Source of the DNA: a virus
Length of the DNA stretch: 64,000 nt
Virus record (IMG/VR): IMGVR_UViG_3300034104_003784
Location: 1 to 64,000 of that record
Reading direction: 5' to 3' (one strand)
Numbering within the stretch: position 1 is the stretch's first letter; every line of letters starts with the position of its first letter. Below, piece after piece: positions 30,384 to 40,000 of the stretch. A model generated the notes under the pieces. That model worked only from the letters and a program-made list of their open reading frames with translations. It had not been told where the DNA came from and ran no database searches. The translations under genes and the position numbers were made by a program.

Positions 30384-32906
30384 ATGAAGCCTTTAAATTT
30401 AGATAACAGACCTTGTTCACCAGTATCATCAAATTGTGTGGTATGGCAAGGACCAACATTAGATTGTATTGATCTATGTACAGGAGATACTATATCTGAT
30501 GTAGTAGCTAAAATGGCTGAAGAGTTATGTACTCTATTAGATCAAACTAATGTAACCAACTATGATTTATCTTGCCTTGGTATAACAGCTTGTGGTCCAA
30601 AAGATTTTCAAGCTTTAATTCAATTGCTTATTGAAAAGATTTGTGAACTTGAAGGTATACCTACTGATACAACTAGATTTGACTCAGGATGCCCTGATTG
30701 TGTAGTTACAGTTAAACCTTGTTTTGTTCAGAACAATCAAACAACAATGCAGTTAGTTGACTATGTTCAAATGATTGCACAAAAAGTTTGTGACTTAATA
30801 GATCAAATAGGAGACTTACAAAGTCAAATTAATAATTTAGATATACGAGTTACAGTATTAGAAAATACTCCTGCTCCGGAGAATGTTATACCATCTTTTA
30901 CTCTAACTAGTTGTCCTATTGGTTCCTTACCAACAGGTTCAACTCAATTTATAAATACAATATTACAAGAATTTATAAATAATGTTTGGTGTCCATTCTA
31001 TACAGCAACAGGTACCACATCTGAATTAATAAATGCAGTAAATGCAAAATGTATTGATGATACAGATTTACAATTAACAACAGGTACTCCTTTTAGTTTT
31101 AATCCAAATTGGATACAAAATGCTTCTTATAGTACAGTAGCTGATGCAATCAATAATATTTGGATTGCATTATGTGATATATATAACTTTGTATCTACTT
31201 TAAATCCTGGAGATACTTTAACAATTGAAGAACCATGTCCATGTGGTGAAGCTATAACAAATAATGCTGACATATATGTTCATATTGATGTTTCTTCAGG
31301 TCCTTATGCTGAAGGAGGAGATTGTAGTGCAACTTATCTTACAAACAAACAAACTTTATGTACAGCCGTTACTGACTGGTATACAAATTACCAAACAGCA
31401 AATCCAAGTTATACTGGTAATTTATATATTTTTGAAGTTTCAACTCCTGAAACATATTTAAAATTTCCAAGAATAATTAAAAATGGTAATTTTACAGGTA
31501 TATCACCTGCACCTACTTTGTTTAATTGGTTAAATCCTTCAACAGCAACTCCTGTTGGAGCTACAATCCCACCTAACTGGAATACTCCAAGTTGGATAGC
31601 ACCTACAGGTTTATTATATATAGCATTTGTAAATGAAGCAAATAATAATAGTGAGATTTCTCAAAGTTATCATGGAAATAATAGTACACCTTCATTAACT
31701 GTAAATCAATTGCAACCAACATCTGGATGGACAAATGATCATGCTGAGTTTGTACTTGATTATAATAATCATTGGAACTTTTTTAGAGGTGTAGTATATC
31801 CTGCAAATACATTTGATGTTACATCAAGAAATTTTTTATTGCAGGTATATGCCGCAACAACTAATGGTCCAATAACTTCAACTGGTTTATCTTCAGCATT
31901 AGGTCCAAATTTTGATGCTACTTTTAGTGGATTAACATATCCAATTACTAATTTATATGTAACAGCAAATAAAGGAATATGGGATTATAATTGGACTCCT
32001 GTACTTAATAAAACAACAACCGGTGGAGGTTGTGTTATTAACTTTACGGCACAAGAATTTGAAGATGATTTAAATAATATATTAGGAACTGGTTCTTGTG
32101 ATTGTGTATCATTAATAGATTCATGGGATCCTGTTACACAAACTTTAGCTTTAAGATCTTTAACTTCTTGTACATTAGATATATCAGTAGGAGATACAGG
32201 ATGTATTGCAATTGAAGCACCAGTTGTAAATAATGGTTTAGATTATTTTTATGCTCAAGTAACTATTGGAGGATCAAACGATTGTAACACTGCTCCTGCA
32301 ACAATACCAAATGTAGTAAATGCACCAGGAAAAACGGTTGGTAAAGGTGGTAATAATTATGATCCTCCAACTGATCCTGTTTTAGGTCCTTTTTTTAGAG
32401 TACAAGATGTACTTCAATATAATTACATGGATTCTAATGGGACTGTTGTAAATGTTACTATCCCCCCTTATGGAGGAACTAATTACATTGGTGCAACATT
32501 TCCAGTAACTGCTCCTCCAACTTCTACATTCTTAACAGTTGATAATACTACGGGTATATTTGAAATAACACAAAAAGGTGAGTATCTTTTAACAATGTCT
32601 ACTTATTTAAAAGCTAATGGAGACAATACTGCATATTGGAAAACAACAGGTTCTGATGGACGATTTGATATAGGTATATGTAGTGGAGGAACAAATTCTG
32701 GAGATATATTTACAGGAGCTTCAAAAAGTATAGTTGCAAATATGGATAGTAACATAATTCTTACTGCTCAATGCGTAGTAACACTAAATGAGGGAAGTGA
32801 AGTAATTTTCAGAATGTTAAATTTAACAGGAGAAGATTATGCTGGTGGTGCATATAATGGAAGTGATGCAATAAGAATTGGGTTTGTTAAACTTAGAAAT
32901 TTATAA
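30384..32906 (+). CDS. Fibre protein with shared N-terminal anchor and C1q-like tip
   Basis: 840 residues. Residues about 12-50 (SPVSSNCVVWQGPTLDCIDL, then CTGDTISDVVAKMAEELC) match in pattern the N-terminus of the protein at 32971, suggesting a common docking domain. Helical coiled-coil segments follow (CDLIDQIGDLQSQINNLDIR). The middle is beta-rich, with a compact alpha/beta stretch near 292-350 (DIYVHIDVSSGPYAEGG...). The last 150 residues look like a C1q/TNF-type jelly roll (TGIFEITQKGEYLLTMSTYL, ending AIRIGFVKLRNL), a common receptor-binding tip. Probably a head or tail fibre. Confidence 0.65.
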   Translation: MKPLNLDNRPCSPVSSNCVVWQGPTLDCIDLCTGDTISDVVAKMAEELCTLLDQTNVTNYDLSCLGITACGPKDFQALIQLLIEKICELEGIPTDTTRFDSGCPDCVVTVKPCFVQNNQTTMQLVDYVQMIAQKVCDLIDQIGDLQSQINNLDIRVTVLENTPAPENVIPSFTLTSCPIGSLPTGSTQFINTILQEFINNVWCPFYTATGTTSELINAVNAKCIDDTDLQLTTGTPFSFNPNWIQNASYSTVADAINNIWIALCDIYNFVSTLNPGDTLTIEEPCPCGEAITNNADIYVHIDVSSGPYAEGGDCSATYLTNKQTLCTAVTDWYTNYQTANPSYTGNLYIFEVSTPETYLKFPRIIKNGNFTGISPAPTLFNWLNPSTATPVGATIPPNWNTPSWIAPTGLLYIAFVNEANNNSEISQSYHGNNSTPSLTVNQLQPTSGWTNDHAEFVLDYNNHWNFFRGVVYPANTFDVTSRNFLLQVYAATTNGPITSTGLSSALGPNFDATFSGLTYPITNLYVTANKGIWDYNWTPVLNKTTTGGGCVINFTAQEFEDDLNNILGTGSCDCVSLIDSWDPVTQTLALRSLTSCTLDISVGDTGCIAIEAPVVNNGLDYFYAQVTIGGSNDCNTAPATIPNVVNAPGKTVGKGGNNYDPPTDPVLGPFFRVQDVLQYNYMDSNGTVVNVTIPPYGGTNYIGATFPVTAPPTSTFLTVDNTTGIFEITQKGEYLLTMSTYLKANGDNTAYWKTTGSDGRFDIGICSGGTNSGDIFTGASKSIVANMDSNIILTAQCVVTLNEGSEVIFRMLNLTGEDYAGGAYNGSDAIRIGFVKLRNL

Positions 32907-32970
32907 AACCAATAAATGAATTAATTTTAATTCAAGAATATGTATATACGTTTAATTTAAAATAAAAAAA

Positions 32971-34662
32971 ATGGCAACTCACACATGTAATCAAAACTGC
33001 GGATGTAACAATACCTATACGGTTACTCCTCCGTGTCCTCCGGCATGTCCAGAGGTATTTAATTCACAATGTATTGTGTACACTGGTACTGATATTCTTT
33101 GTGGTCAAGATACTGTTATTAAAAGATATGACTATCTAGATACAGTAATCACTAAACTTGTTAACTATGCATGCGGTATTAAAAACAACATGCCTGTTAC
33201 TATAATTGAATCTGATTCAGAATTTTTAACTGTTACTTCTACTACTGTTGGTACTACAACTACATGGGTATTAGATTTAGTTAATCTTCCTGGACAACAA
33301 ACATATGTTGTAGAAGCAGGTGGAACTAATGTAACTGTAAATGAAAATACAGTAGGTAGTACTACTACATTTACTGTAATTGCACAAGGTACAGATGTTC
33401 AATCCGGAGATGACTATATTGATGTTACTACTACACAAGTAGGTGATGATGACATAGTTACTATTACATTAGATATTAATGAAGTAGCTCAAGATTTAGG
33501 AGAAGTATCTGTAGCACAAGGAACAAGTAACAATGTTATTGTAACTACTGTAAATAACTTTCCTACCCCAAATGATACTCAGTATAGATTAGATGTTGTA
33601 TCTACAGATGTACAATCTGGAGATCCAAGATTAACTGTAGTTGCAACAGGTGGTGTTGCACCAGCATATGATCAGTTATTTACACTTGACATAAATGATG
33701 TTGCTTTAATGGAATCTATAATGGATCAACTTGTATCAACGGGCCCTACTGATTTAGGTCTTGTTGAAGGAGCTGGTATCCAAATTACATATGATCCTGT
33801 ATTACATCAAGCTGTTATTGCAAGTACATTTACTGATCCTGAAAGATGGTTTAGATTAATTGATTTTACAGGAACATTTATTGATCCAAGTGTAGCTAAT
33901 GCTTCTTTGACAATTACTGCTAATCCTGTTACAAGTGGTGTTAGTGCTATCTTAAGTGGAACAGGAAGTGCTGCTGTATATACATTAGCAAATACAGACA
34001 AAGGATCATCTCAAAATATATTTAAAACAATAAATATTCCTGATGATGCAAGTACTATTATTGCTGCAAGTAATAATGATTCATTTACAATTGCCGGTGG
34101 ATCTGATATTGATGTAACATCAACAGGTAATACAATTACTATTGATTGTACAATTGATAATATCTATTCAAATATTGTTGGTGATGATGCTGTATCATTA
34201 CAAGCACCTACTACAACTTCTACTTTAGAAATTTTAGGTGGAACAGGTATCTCTACAGCAGGAGTTGTAGGACCTAATAATACACTTACAATTACTAATG
34301 ATTCTCCAGCTTCTTCAGTAACTCTAACATCAGCTGGTGGAACATCTTTAGTAAATGATGGTACTGGACCAGCATTAGCTGTTAAAGGTATTTCTGCAGG
34401 TAATGGTATTTCTGTAATCTCTAGTGCTACAATAGTAACAGTAAATGCTGATGTTGAAAGAGATGATGTAGTAGTTTCTTATACAGCAGGTGCAGCAGCA
34501 GTTGTTGTTACTCATATTATTGCACAACAATATGTTCAAGTTAGAGCATTTAATGGAAATGTTGATGTAACTAGTACAAGTGTAATTACATGTACGACTA
34601 CTTCACAATTTTCAATAAGTAATCCTTCAAATAATATTACTAGAGTATTAGTAATAGGATAA
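32971..34662 (+). CDS. Fibre-like structural protein
   Basis: 563 residues. The N-terminus is cysteine/proline-rich (CNQNCGCNNTYTVTPPCPPA), then SQCIVYTGTDILCGQDTVIK matches the anchor pattern of the 30384 protein. Extended beta repeats follow (TDVQSGDDYIDVTTTQVGDD; TDVQSGDPRLTVVATGG). Residues 450-473 carry GTSLVNDGTGPALAVKG, shared with the fibre at 4372. It ends in a small beta cap. A terminator follows directly. The role is fibre or appendage, by composition and shared modules. Confidence 0.62.
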   Translation: MATHTCNQNCGCNNTYTVTPPCPPACPEVFNSQCIVYTGTDILCGQDTVIKRYDYLDTVITKLVNYACGIKNNMPVTIIESDSEFLTVTSTTVGTTTTWVLDLVNLPGQQTYVVEAGGTNVTVNENTVGSTTTFTVIAQGTDVQSGDDYIDVTTTQVGDDDIVTITLDINEVAQDLGEVSVAQGTSNNVIVTTVNNFPTPNDTQYRLDVVSTDVQSGDPRLTVVATGGVAPAYDQLFTLDINDVALMESIMDQLVSTGPTDLGLVEGAGIQITYDPVLHQAVIASTFTDPERWFRLIDFTGTFIDPSVANASLTITANPVTSGVSAILSGTGSAAVYTLANTDKGSSQNIFKTINIPDDASTIIAASNNDSFTIAGGSDIDVTSTGNTITIDCTIDNIYSNIVGDDAVSLQAPTTTSTLEILGGTGISTAGVVGPNNTLTITNDSPASSVTLTSAGGTSLVNDGTGPALAVKGISAGNGISVISSATIVTVNADVERDDVVVSYTAGAAAVVVTHIIAQQYVQVRAFNGNVDVTSTSVITCTTTSQFSISNPSNNITRVLVIG

Positions 34663-34702
34663 AAATGTTACAGGTTGTTGGTTTCTGTGACAACAAGGCA
34701 AG

Positions 34703-34730
34703 CCCTCGCACTAGTGAGGGTTTTGTTTTT
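34703..34730 (+). terminator. Rho-independent terminator
   Basis: CCCTC pairs with GAGGG around a CACTAGT loop, followed by TTTTGTTTTTT. It closes the fibre block at 34662. Confidence 0.75.
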
Positions 34731-34734
34731 TATG

Positions 34735-34742
34735 TATATTTG
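34735..34742 (+). promoter_or_regulatory. Candidate Bacteroidota -7 box (TATATTTG)
   Basis: TATATTTG occurs right after the terminator and 29 bases before the ATG at 34772. It is one of two promoter-like elements in this gap and is better spaced for a start at 34772 than the motif at 34757. No good -33 element. Confidence 0.4.
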
Positions 34743-34756
34743 CTAATATCATTTAT

Positions 34757-34772
34757 TTTTAGTATATTAATA
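34757..34772 (+). promoter_or_regulatory. Candidate phage promoter motif, copy 5 (abuts the start codon)
   Basis: TTTTAGTATATTAATA directly meets the ATG at 34772. If this is a promoter with a -10-like role, the transcript would begin within or just after the annotated start codon. The true start could then be elsewhere, or the TATATTTG box upstream may drive this gene. Confidence 0.4.
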
Positions 34773-35353
34773 TGAAGGAGTTTAACAAACCAAATTTAAA
34801 AGCACCAAGATATAGATCTGAAGTGTATAGTGTATTGAACAAAAAGTTCTTTGATAGTTTTAAAAAGAAACATAGTAAGTATAAAAACTATGATAATTAT
34901 TATTTAAGAACCGTTATTAAAGCTTTTAATAAATTATTGTTTAATACAGTAATTGAAAAAAGAGATGGAGTTCAGTTACCTGAAACAATTGGATGGTTAT
35001 TTATTGGGACATGTCAATCAAGTAAGAAAAGTAATATTGATTATGCAAAGTCTAATAAGTATGGTTTAAAAGTAACAAATAATAATTTTAATACAGATGG
35101 TAAGTTAGCTAAAATCTTTTTTACAAGTCATGCTCCTAAACATAAAATGAGAAATAGAGAGTTTTGGAGTTTTGTTGCATGCAGAGAATTTAAAAGAAGT
35201 GTTTCTAAAAACTATTCAGAAAATTGGAATATGTATGTTGTAGTTAATGCTACAACTAAACTTAGGAAAATATATGATAAAGCAATACATAAAAGTATTG
35301 CGCTTAATAAAGAAAAAAAAGCTTTAAAAAGCTATAATGAATTTGACATATGA
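34772..35353 (+). CDS. Basic structural or assembly protein at the start of the tail block
   Basis: 193 residues, basic and helical (FFDSFKKKHSKYKNYDNYYL, RTVIKAFNKLLFNTVIEKRD), with a small beta part (GVQLPETIGWLFIGTC) and a conserved-looking KMRNREFWSFVACREFKRSV. It opens the operon of ring and stabilisation proteins, and its end overlaps the next gene by four bases (ATGA). Genes in this position of crAss-like phages encode tail or connector components; the exact role cannot be told from sequence. Confidence 0.5.
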   Translation: MKEFNKPNLKAPRYRSEVYSVLNKKFFDSFKKKHSKYKNYDNYYLRTVIKAFNKLLFNTVIEKRDGVQLPETIGWLFIGTCQSSKKSNIDYAKSNKYGLKVTNNNFNTDGKLAKIFFTSHAPKHKMRNREFWSFVACREFKRSVSKNYSENWNMYVVVNATTKLRKIYDKAIHKSIALNKEKKALKSYNEFDI

Positions 35354-36012
35354 CAAATATTGGAGAAGCAATATCAAGAGTAAGAAATGCTTTAAAAGCT
35401 GTAAAGGAGGATTCTTTTCTTACTGATAGACAGATATATTTTGTTCTTACAAAGTATGCTAAAACTCTTATAAAAAGAGAAGACAATCAATTTAGATTAA
35501 TGAAGATGAGTCAGATCTTTAAAGTTCTTCCCTATGTAGAGTTAATTGATGTTGATAAAGTGGAGGCTGGTTGTGTAGGAGTTTATTCTGGATGTTATTT
35601 TAAAAGATCTAAAGATAAGTTACCTACAATTCTTGATGGTATGTTTGGTCCTATTATACGTACTATATCTTCTATAGATGGCGGTATAGAAATGTTTAGA
35701 ACTGATCCAGGTACTTGGGTTTCTATAACTAAATCTACAACATTTAAATATAATAAGAGACCATACTTCTGGTACCTTAATGGTTACATATACTGTCCTA
35801 ATATAGATTGGGATGCAATTAGAATAGAAGCTATATTTGAAAATAATGTTCCTACATGTGATTCAGATAACTGTGAACTTATACAAGATCAACCACTTAA
35901 TATTCCAGAATATTTATTTTCTGAAATAGAACAATTTGCTTTAAAAGAATTAACCATGATTGCTCAAATACCAGTTGATCCAACTGATGACAGTCAAAAT
36001 ATCTTAAGATAA
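35350..36012 (+). CDS. Candidate tail ring or connector protein
   Basis: 220 residues. N-terminal helices (MTNIGEAISRVRNALKAVKE, LTDRQIYFVLTKYAKTLIKR) lead into beta structure (PYFWYLNGYIYCPNIDWDAI), ending with a helix LFSEIEQFALKELTMIAQIP and a DDSQN tail. This helix-beta-helix order with the final E-x-x-x-L-x-x-I helix is typical of gp6/ring-like connector proteins. It is coupled on both sides by short overlaps. It probably stacks beneath the portal with the proteins at 24108 and 36012. Confidence 0.55.
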   Translation: MTNIGEAISRVRNALKAVKEDSFLTDRQIYFVLTKYAKTLIKREDNQFRLMKMSQIFKVLPYVELIDVDKVEAGCVGVYSGCYFKRSKDKLPTILDGMFGPIIRTISSIDGGIEMFRTDPGTWVSITKSTTFKYNKRPYFWYLNGYIYCPNIDWDAIRIEAIFENNVPTCDSDNCELIQDQPLNIPEYLFSEIEQFALKELTMIAQIPVDPTDDSQNILR

Positions 36013-37025
36013 TGGATTTTAATTATACTCTGAAATATAGAACCTTTGATCAACTTCTAGAAGATGTTACAATTGATTTGTACACATTTGCTTTAGAAAA
36101 TATGATTGAGCCTCAACAGTTAATCAAACTAGTTAGAAAAATTAATTATGATTTAGGGTTGAGAATAAATCAACAAAAGGAAATTATACTTGATGTTACC
36201 CATAATAAAGTTAAACTGCCTGATAATTTTTATGCATTTAATTATGCATTAATTTGCGGGGACTTCCAAAATAATGTGGGTTATGTTGGTTATGATGGTT
36301 TTGCCGGAGGAACTAATATTCAAGAAGTACCATACAGAGAATTTCCAAGTGAAACTTATTTGAATTCTTGTGAAGCTCCAGTAAATCAACCTTGTTGTTA
36401 TAATGGACAAGAAGGTATATGTGTAACTCATTCTCTTGGCCAACCATATGGTGATACTGCTATAAAACCAAGAGTATTTTTAAATTGTAAAGGTGAAGCA
36501 TATGAACTAATACAAATCATAAATCCTTCTACAACAAGAGTTTATAGAAATCTTTATCCACTTAGGATGAAGACAAGTCAAGAAATTGAATGTGATTGTC
36601 CAAATCTTTATTATAATACTGTAAATGAAGGATGGATAAAACATGGTTTTTTAAATACAACTTTTAAAGAAGGTAAAGTATATCTTAATTATCAATCTAC
36701 TTTAGAAGATGATAATGGTAATTTACTTGTTCCTGATCATGAACTTCTTAATGAATACTATGAGTATGCATTAAAAGAAAGAATACTTGAAAATTTATTA
36801 ATGAACGGAGAAGATGTTGGTCAGAAACTTCAGTATATTGCTTCTAAATTAAAAGCAGCTAGAAACCAAGCTTTAAGTTTAGTTAATACTCCTAACTTCA
36901 AGGAACTTGAAAAACTTTGGATGGCTAATAGAAAAGCTCAATATGGTAAGTATTATGATATGTTTAAAAGTTATTCACCAAATAATGTTTACTATAGAAA
37001 CCGTAATAATATAAGAGTATTGTAA
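36012..37025 (+). CDS. Candidate tail ring or tubular protein
   Basis: 337 residues. Helical N-terminus (FDQLLEDVTIDLYTFALENM, IEPQQLIKLVRKINYDLGLR), a beta core (KEIILDVTHNKVKLPDNFYA) and a cysteine-rich insertion (SCEAPVNQPCCYNGQEGICV). The C-terminal region has helices for packing (YYEYALKERILENLLMNGED, LQYIASKLKAARNQALSLVN). The size and fold pattern fit a larger ring or tail-tube-like protein linking the connector to the stabilisation protein. Junctions are TAATG at both ends. Confidence 0.55.
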   Translation: MDFNYTLKYRTFDQLLEDVTIDLYTFALENMIEPQQLIKLVRKINYDLGLRINQQKEIILDVTHNKVKLPDNFYAFNYALICGDFQNNVGYVGYDGFAGGTNIQEVPYREFPSETYLNSCEAPVNQPCCYNGQEGICVTHSLGQPYGDTAIKPRVFLNCKGEAYELIQIINPSTTRVYRNLYPLRMKTSQEIECDCPNLYYNTVNEGWIKHGFLNTTFKEGKVYLNYQSTLEDDNGNLLVPDHELLNEYYEYALKERILENLLMNGEDVGQKLQYIASKLKAARNQALSLVNTPNFKELEKLWMANRKAQYGKYYDMFKSYSPNNVYYRNRNNIRVL

Positions 37026-40000
37026 TGGCAAAGAGAAATCAACAGGATACTTCCCAACAGAATACAAACTCCTTTATTAAGGGTTTAAATAAAGACTCTG
37101 ATCCTTTATTTGTACAAGAAGGAATGTGGACACATGCCCGGAATGCTGTAAACAACACAGCAGAGGGAGACTTAGGCACACTCTCTAACGAGGAATCTAA
37201 TGCTTTATGTGGACTTGCTGGACAAACAATGAATGCTTTCAAAAAGTATATAATAGGTGCTATACATTTATTTAGTGATAAATGGATCATATATACAGTT
37301 GGTTATGATATACAAGATACAAAACCTTTAATGTCTGAGATAGGTTTATTTGAAGGTGATATCTGTAACTATAGACCAATTGTACAAGATAGGTGTCTTA
37401 ACTTTAATAAACTTCATTTAATAACAGGAGCTTCTAAATTATTAAATGATTGTACTTGGCAAGTCTATTGGGCAGATAATTTAAATCCTGATAGATATAT
37501 GAATATTGGTGATCCAAAAACATGGCCAGAAGATAATTATGTTTGGATAGGTGGATCATCAACAACTAATGGTAATTTATATTCAAATGAATCGGGTGTT
37601 ACAATTCTTTGGCCGAATATTCCATGGGAAGAAAAATGTGAAGTTGATGGATCTGGACCAACAGTTTGTAAAATATGTACTCCAGTTAAACCTGGTTTTT
37701 TAGATTGTAATAGAATCAGATTAGCTACTCTAGTTAAAACACCATGTTTAGATATTAACTTATCTAATCAACCTGGTACTATAGATAATGGTTCATATGC
37801 TGTTGCTATTGCTTATACAAAAGATAGATATAGAGTAACTGATTATTTCTCTAGTACATATACACAACCAATATCAAATGCAATAAACTTTAAGGGCTCT
37901 CTTGAAATAACTGTTGAAGCAGATGAAGAAAACTTTGATGAATTTGAGTTAGCTGTAATAAGATTTATTGATCAAAATTTTAGTGCCCGTATAGTAGGTT
38001 ATTATTCTACAAGAATAAAAACCATTATACTAGATCAGATAAGTGAATCAACTCCTGCTATAAGTACTAAAGAACTTTTATTAAGAAGCCCGGTTGTAGA
38101 AAAGTCAAGACAAATGACAGAAGTAATGGATTATCTATTAAGAGTAGGGCCTACTTCTAAATTTGATTTTAACTATCAACCATTAGCAAACTTAATAAGA
38201 ACTCAATGGGTTGAAATAGAATATCCAGAAACTTATTATGTTGATGGAGGAAAAAACACATCTTATTTAAGAGATGAAGTATATTCATTTTTTATCAGAT
38301 GGGTTTATGATACTGGAGACAAATCTGCATCATATCATATTCCAGGAAGACCACCTAGAAATTATACATATAATGGTACAGTTTATAATGAAATTGATCC
38401 TTTCTCAAATATAGCCGGTATTACTTTACCGGGTAATACAAAGTTATTTGAAAGTATAAATACAGCAAGTGTTACCGCAGGTTCAATAAATGGACTTGAA
38501 ACATTACCTGATGGTGGTGTTGTTATTGCAAGAGGTGATATGGGTTACTGGCAGTCTTCTGAAAAATATCCAGATTTTCAATCTGATGTTTGGAACTCAA
38601 GTTCTCAATGCTGGACATTAACTACTAATCCAGATTATGATTTATGTGGTAAACCAATTAGACATCATAAGTTTCCTGATCAAAATACAAGTTATCTTAC
38701 AAATCACTTTATAAGAAAATCTTCTGGTTATTATATAAGATTAATGGGAGTTGAATTTTCAAATATTATATTGCCAAAAGATAATGACGGAAATGATATA
38801 CCAGGTATTGTAGGTTATGAAATACTAAGAGGTTCAAGACATGGTAATAAAACTATTCTTGCTAAAGGTATTATAAATAATTTTAGAGATTACAATCTTA
38901 GAGGAAGTGCTGCCGAAAATGATGTAATTGGTTTATATGCAAATTATCCTTACAACTGTATTGTACCAGAATTAAATAATCTTACAAATGCAACAGGTTT
39001 AGGTAGTTTTGACTATTTGTATAATGATCCTTATATTACTAAAAGAAATAATAATAATCAAAAAGAAAATCAGAATATACCTCAAGATATTATTTCATTT
39101 CATTCTCCAGATACTAGTTTTGTTAATCCTTATTTGAATACAACAGAATTAAAAATATATGGTGTACTTAGAGGAGAAGCAGAACAATTCTTTATTGAAC
39201 CAAGTAAACATCCTAGATTTAAATTCTTAACAAATAAAATTATTTTATTTGCTTTAGCAAATGGTATTATTGATGCTTTGTTAAATGCATTAGGAGAAAT
39301 AAAAATAAATTATCCAGCTGGTAATTTTACACAACCTTATGGTTTAGCATGGACCTGGAACCCTGCTGTCGGAAATTCAACTACTGGACAAGCTATGAAC
39401 AACTTAGGTGTTATTGCAGCTAATTCTGCAGCTAATGGTTTAGATGCAGCATTAGCTACATACTCACCAATAGCTGATTTATTTACACCAGGTGATACAC
39501 TTGCAGGTTTTTTTCAAACAGCACAATCAACACTTTCTGGGGGTTCTGATACTTTTACATTACCAACTTATGAAAAAACATATACGGGTAAGCAAATGCT
39601 TGGTCCTATCATAAATGGTTTTTTAAATACTTTAGTTGTAGGAGGAGATCTTTGGTATTACTTTATTAAAGGTACACAAACTGCTGTTGATGTAATGTAT
39701 GCAATTGCTAAGAAAAGACAGTATGCTTTAGAACAAGTTGGTTATGGTGAATACTATTTATTTGATCCACATGATGCTACTAAACCTAAAAGATTTGTCA
39801 TGGCTTCTGGTCAATATGTAGATGATCAAGTTCAAATATTACCTGAGTATATTAATAATGCAACAGGTCTTCCGGTAAAATATAGAATAAATAATATTAA
39901 AAGACCTAAGTTAGTTGTATTAAGAACTACTAAATGGGATGGTTCAGGTGATATTGAAGGACCACATTTTATACTTGAGTCTACTGGTTATAGTACTGAT

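Noticed and set aside
31275-31420. von Willebrand A-like domain in the fibre at 30384, from YVHIDVSSG
   Set aside because: The metal-site pattern D-x-S-x-S is not complete (D-V-S-S-G), and the second and third loops could not be placed. It is described only as an alpha/beta stretch.
32919-32934. Palindrome GAATTAATTTTAATTC between two fibre genes as an operator or terminator
   Set aside because: A pure A/T-rich inverted repeat is expected by chance in such DNA, and no T-run or matching partner site was found.
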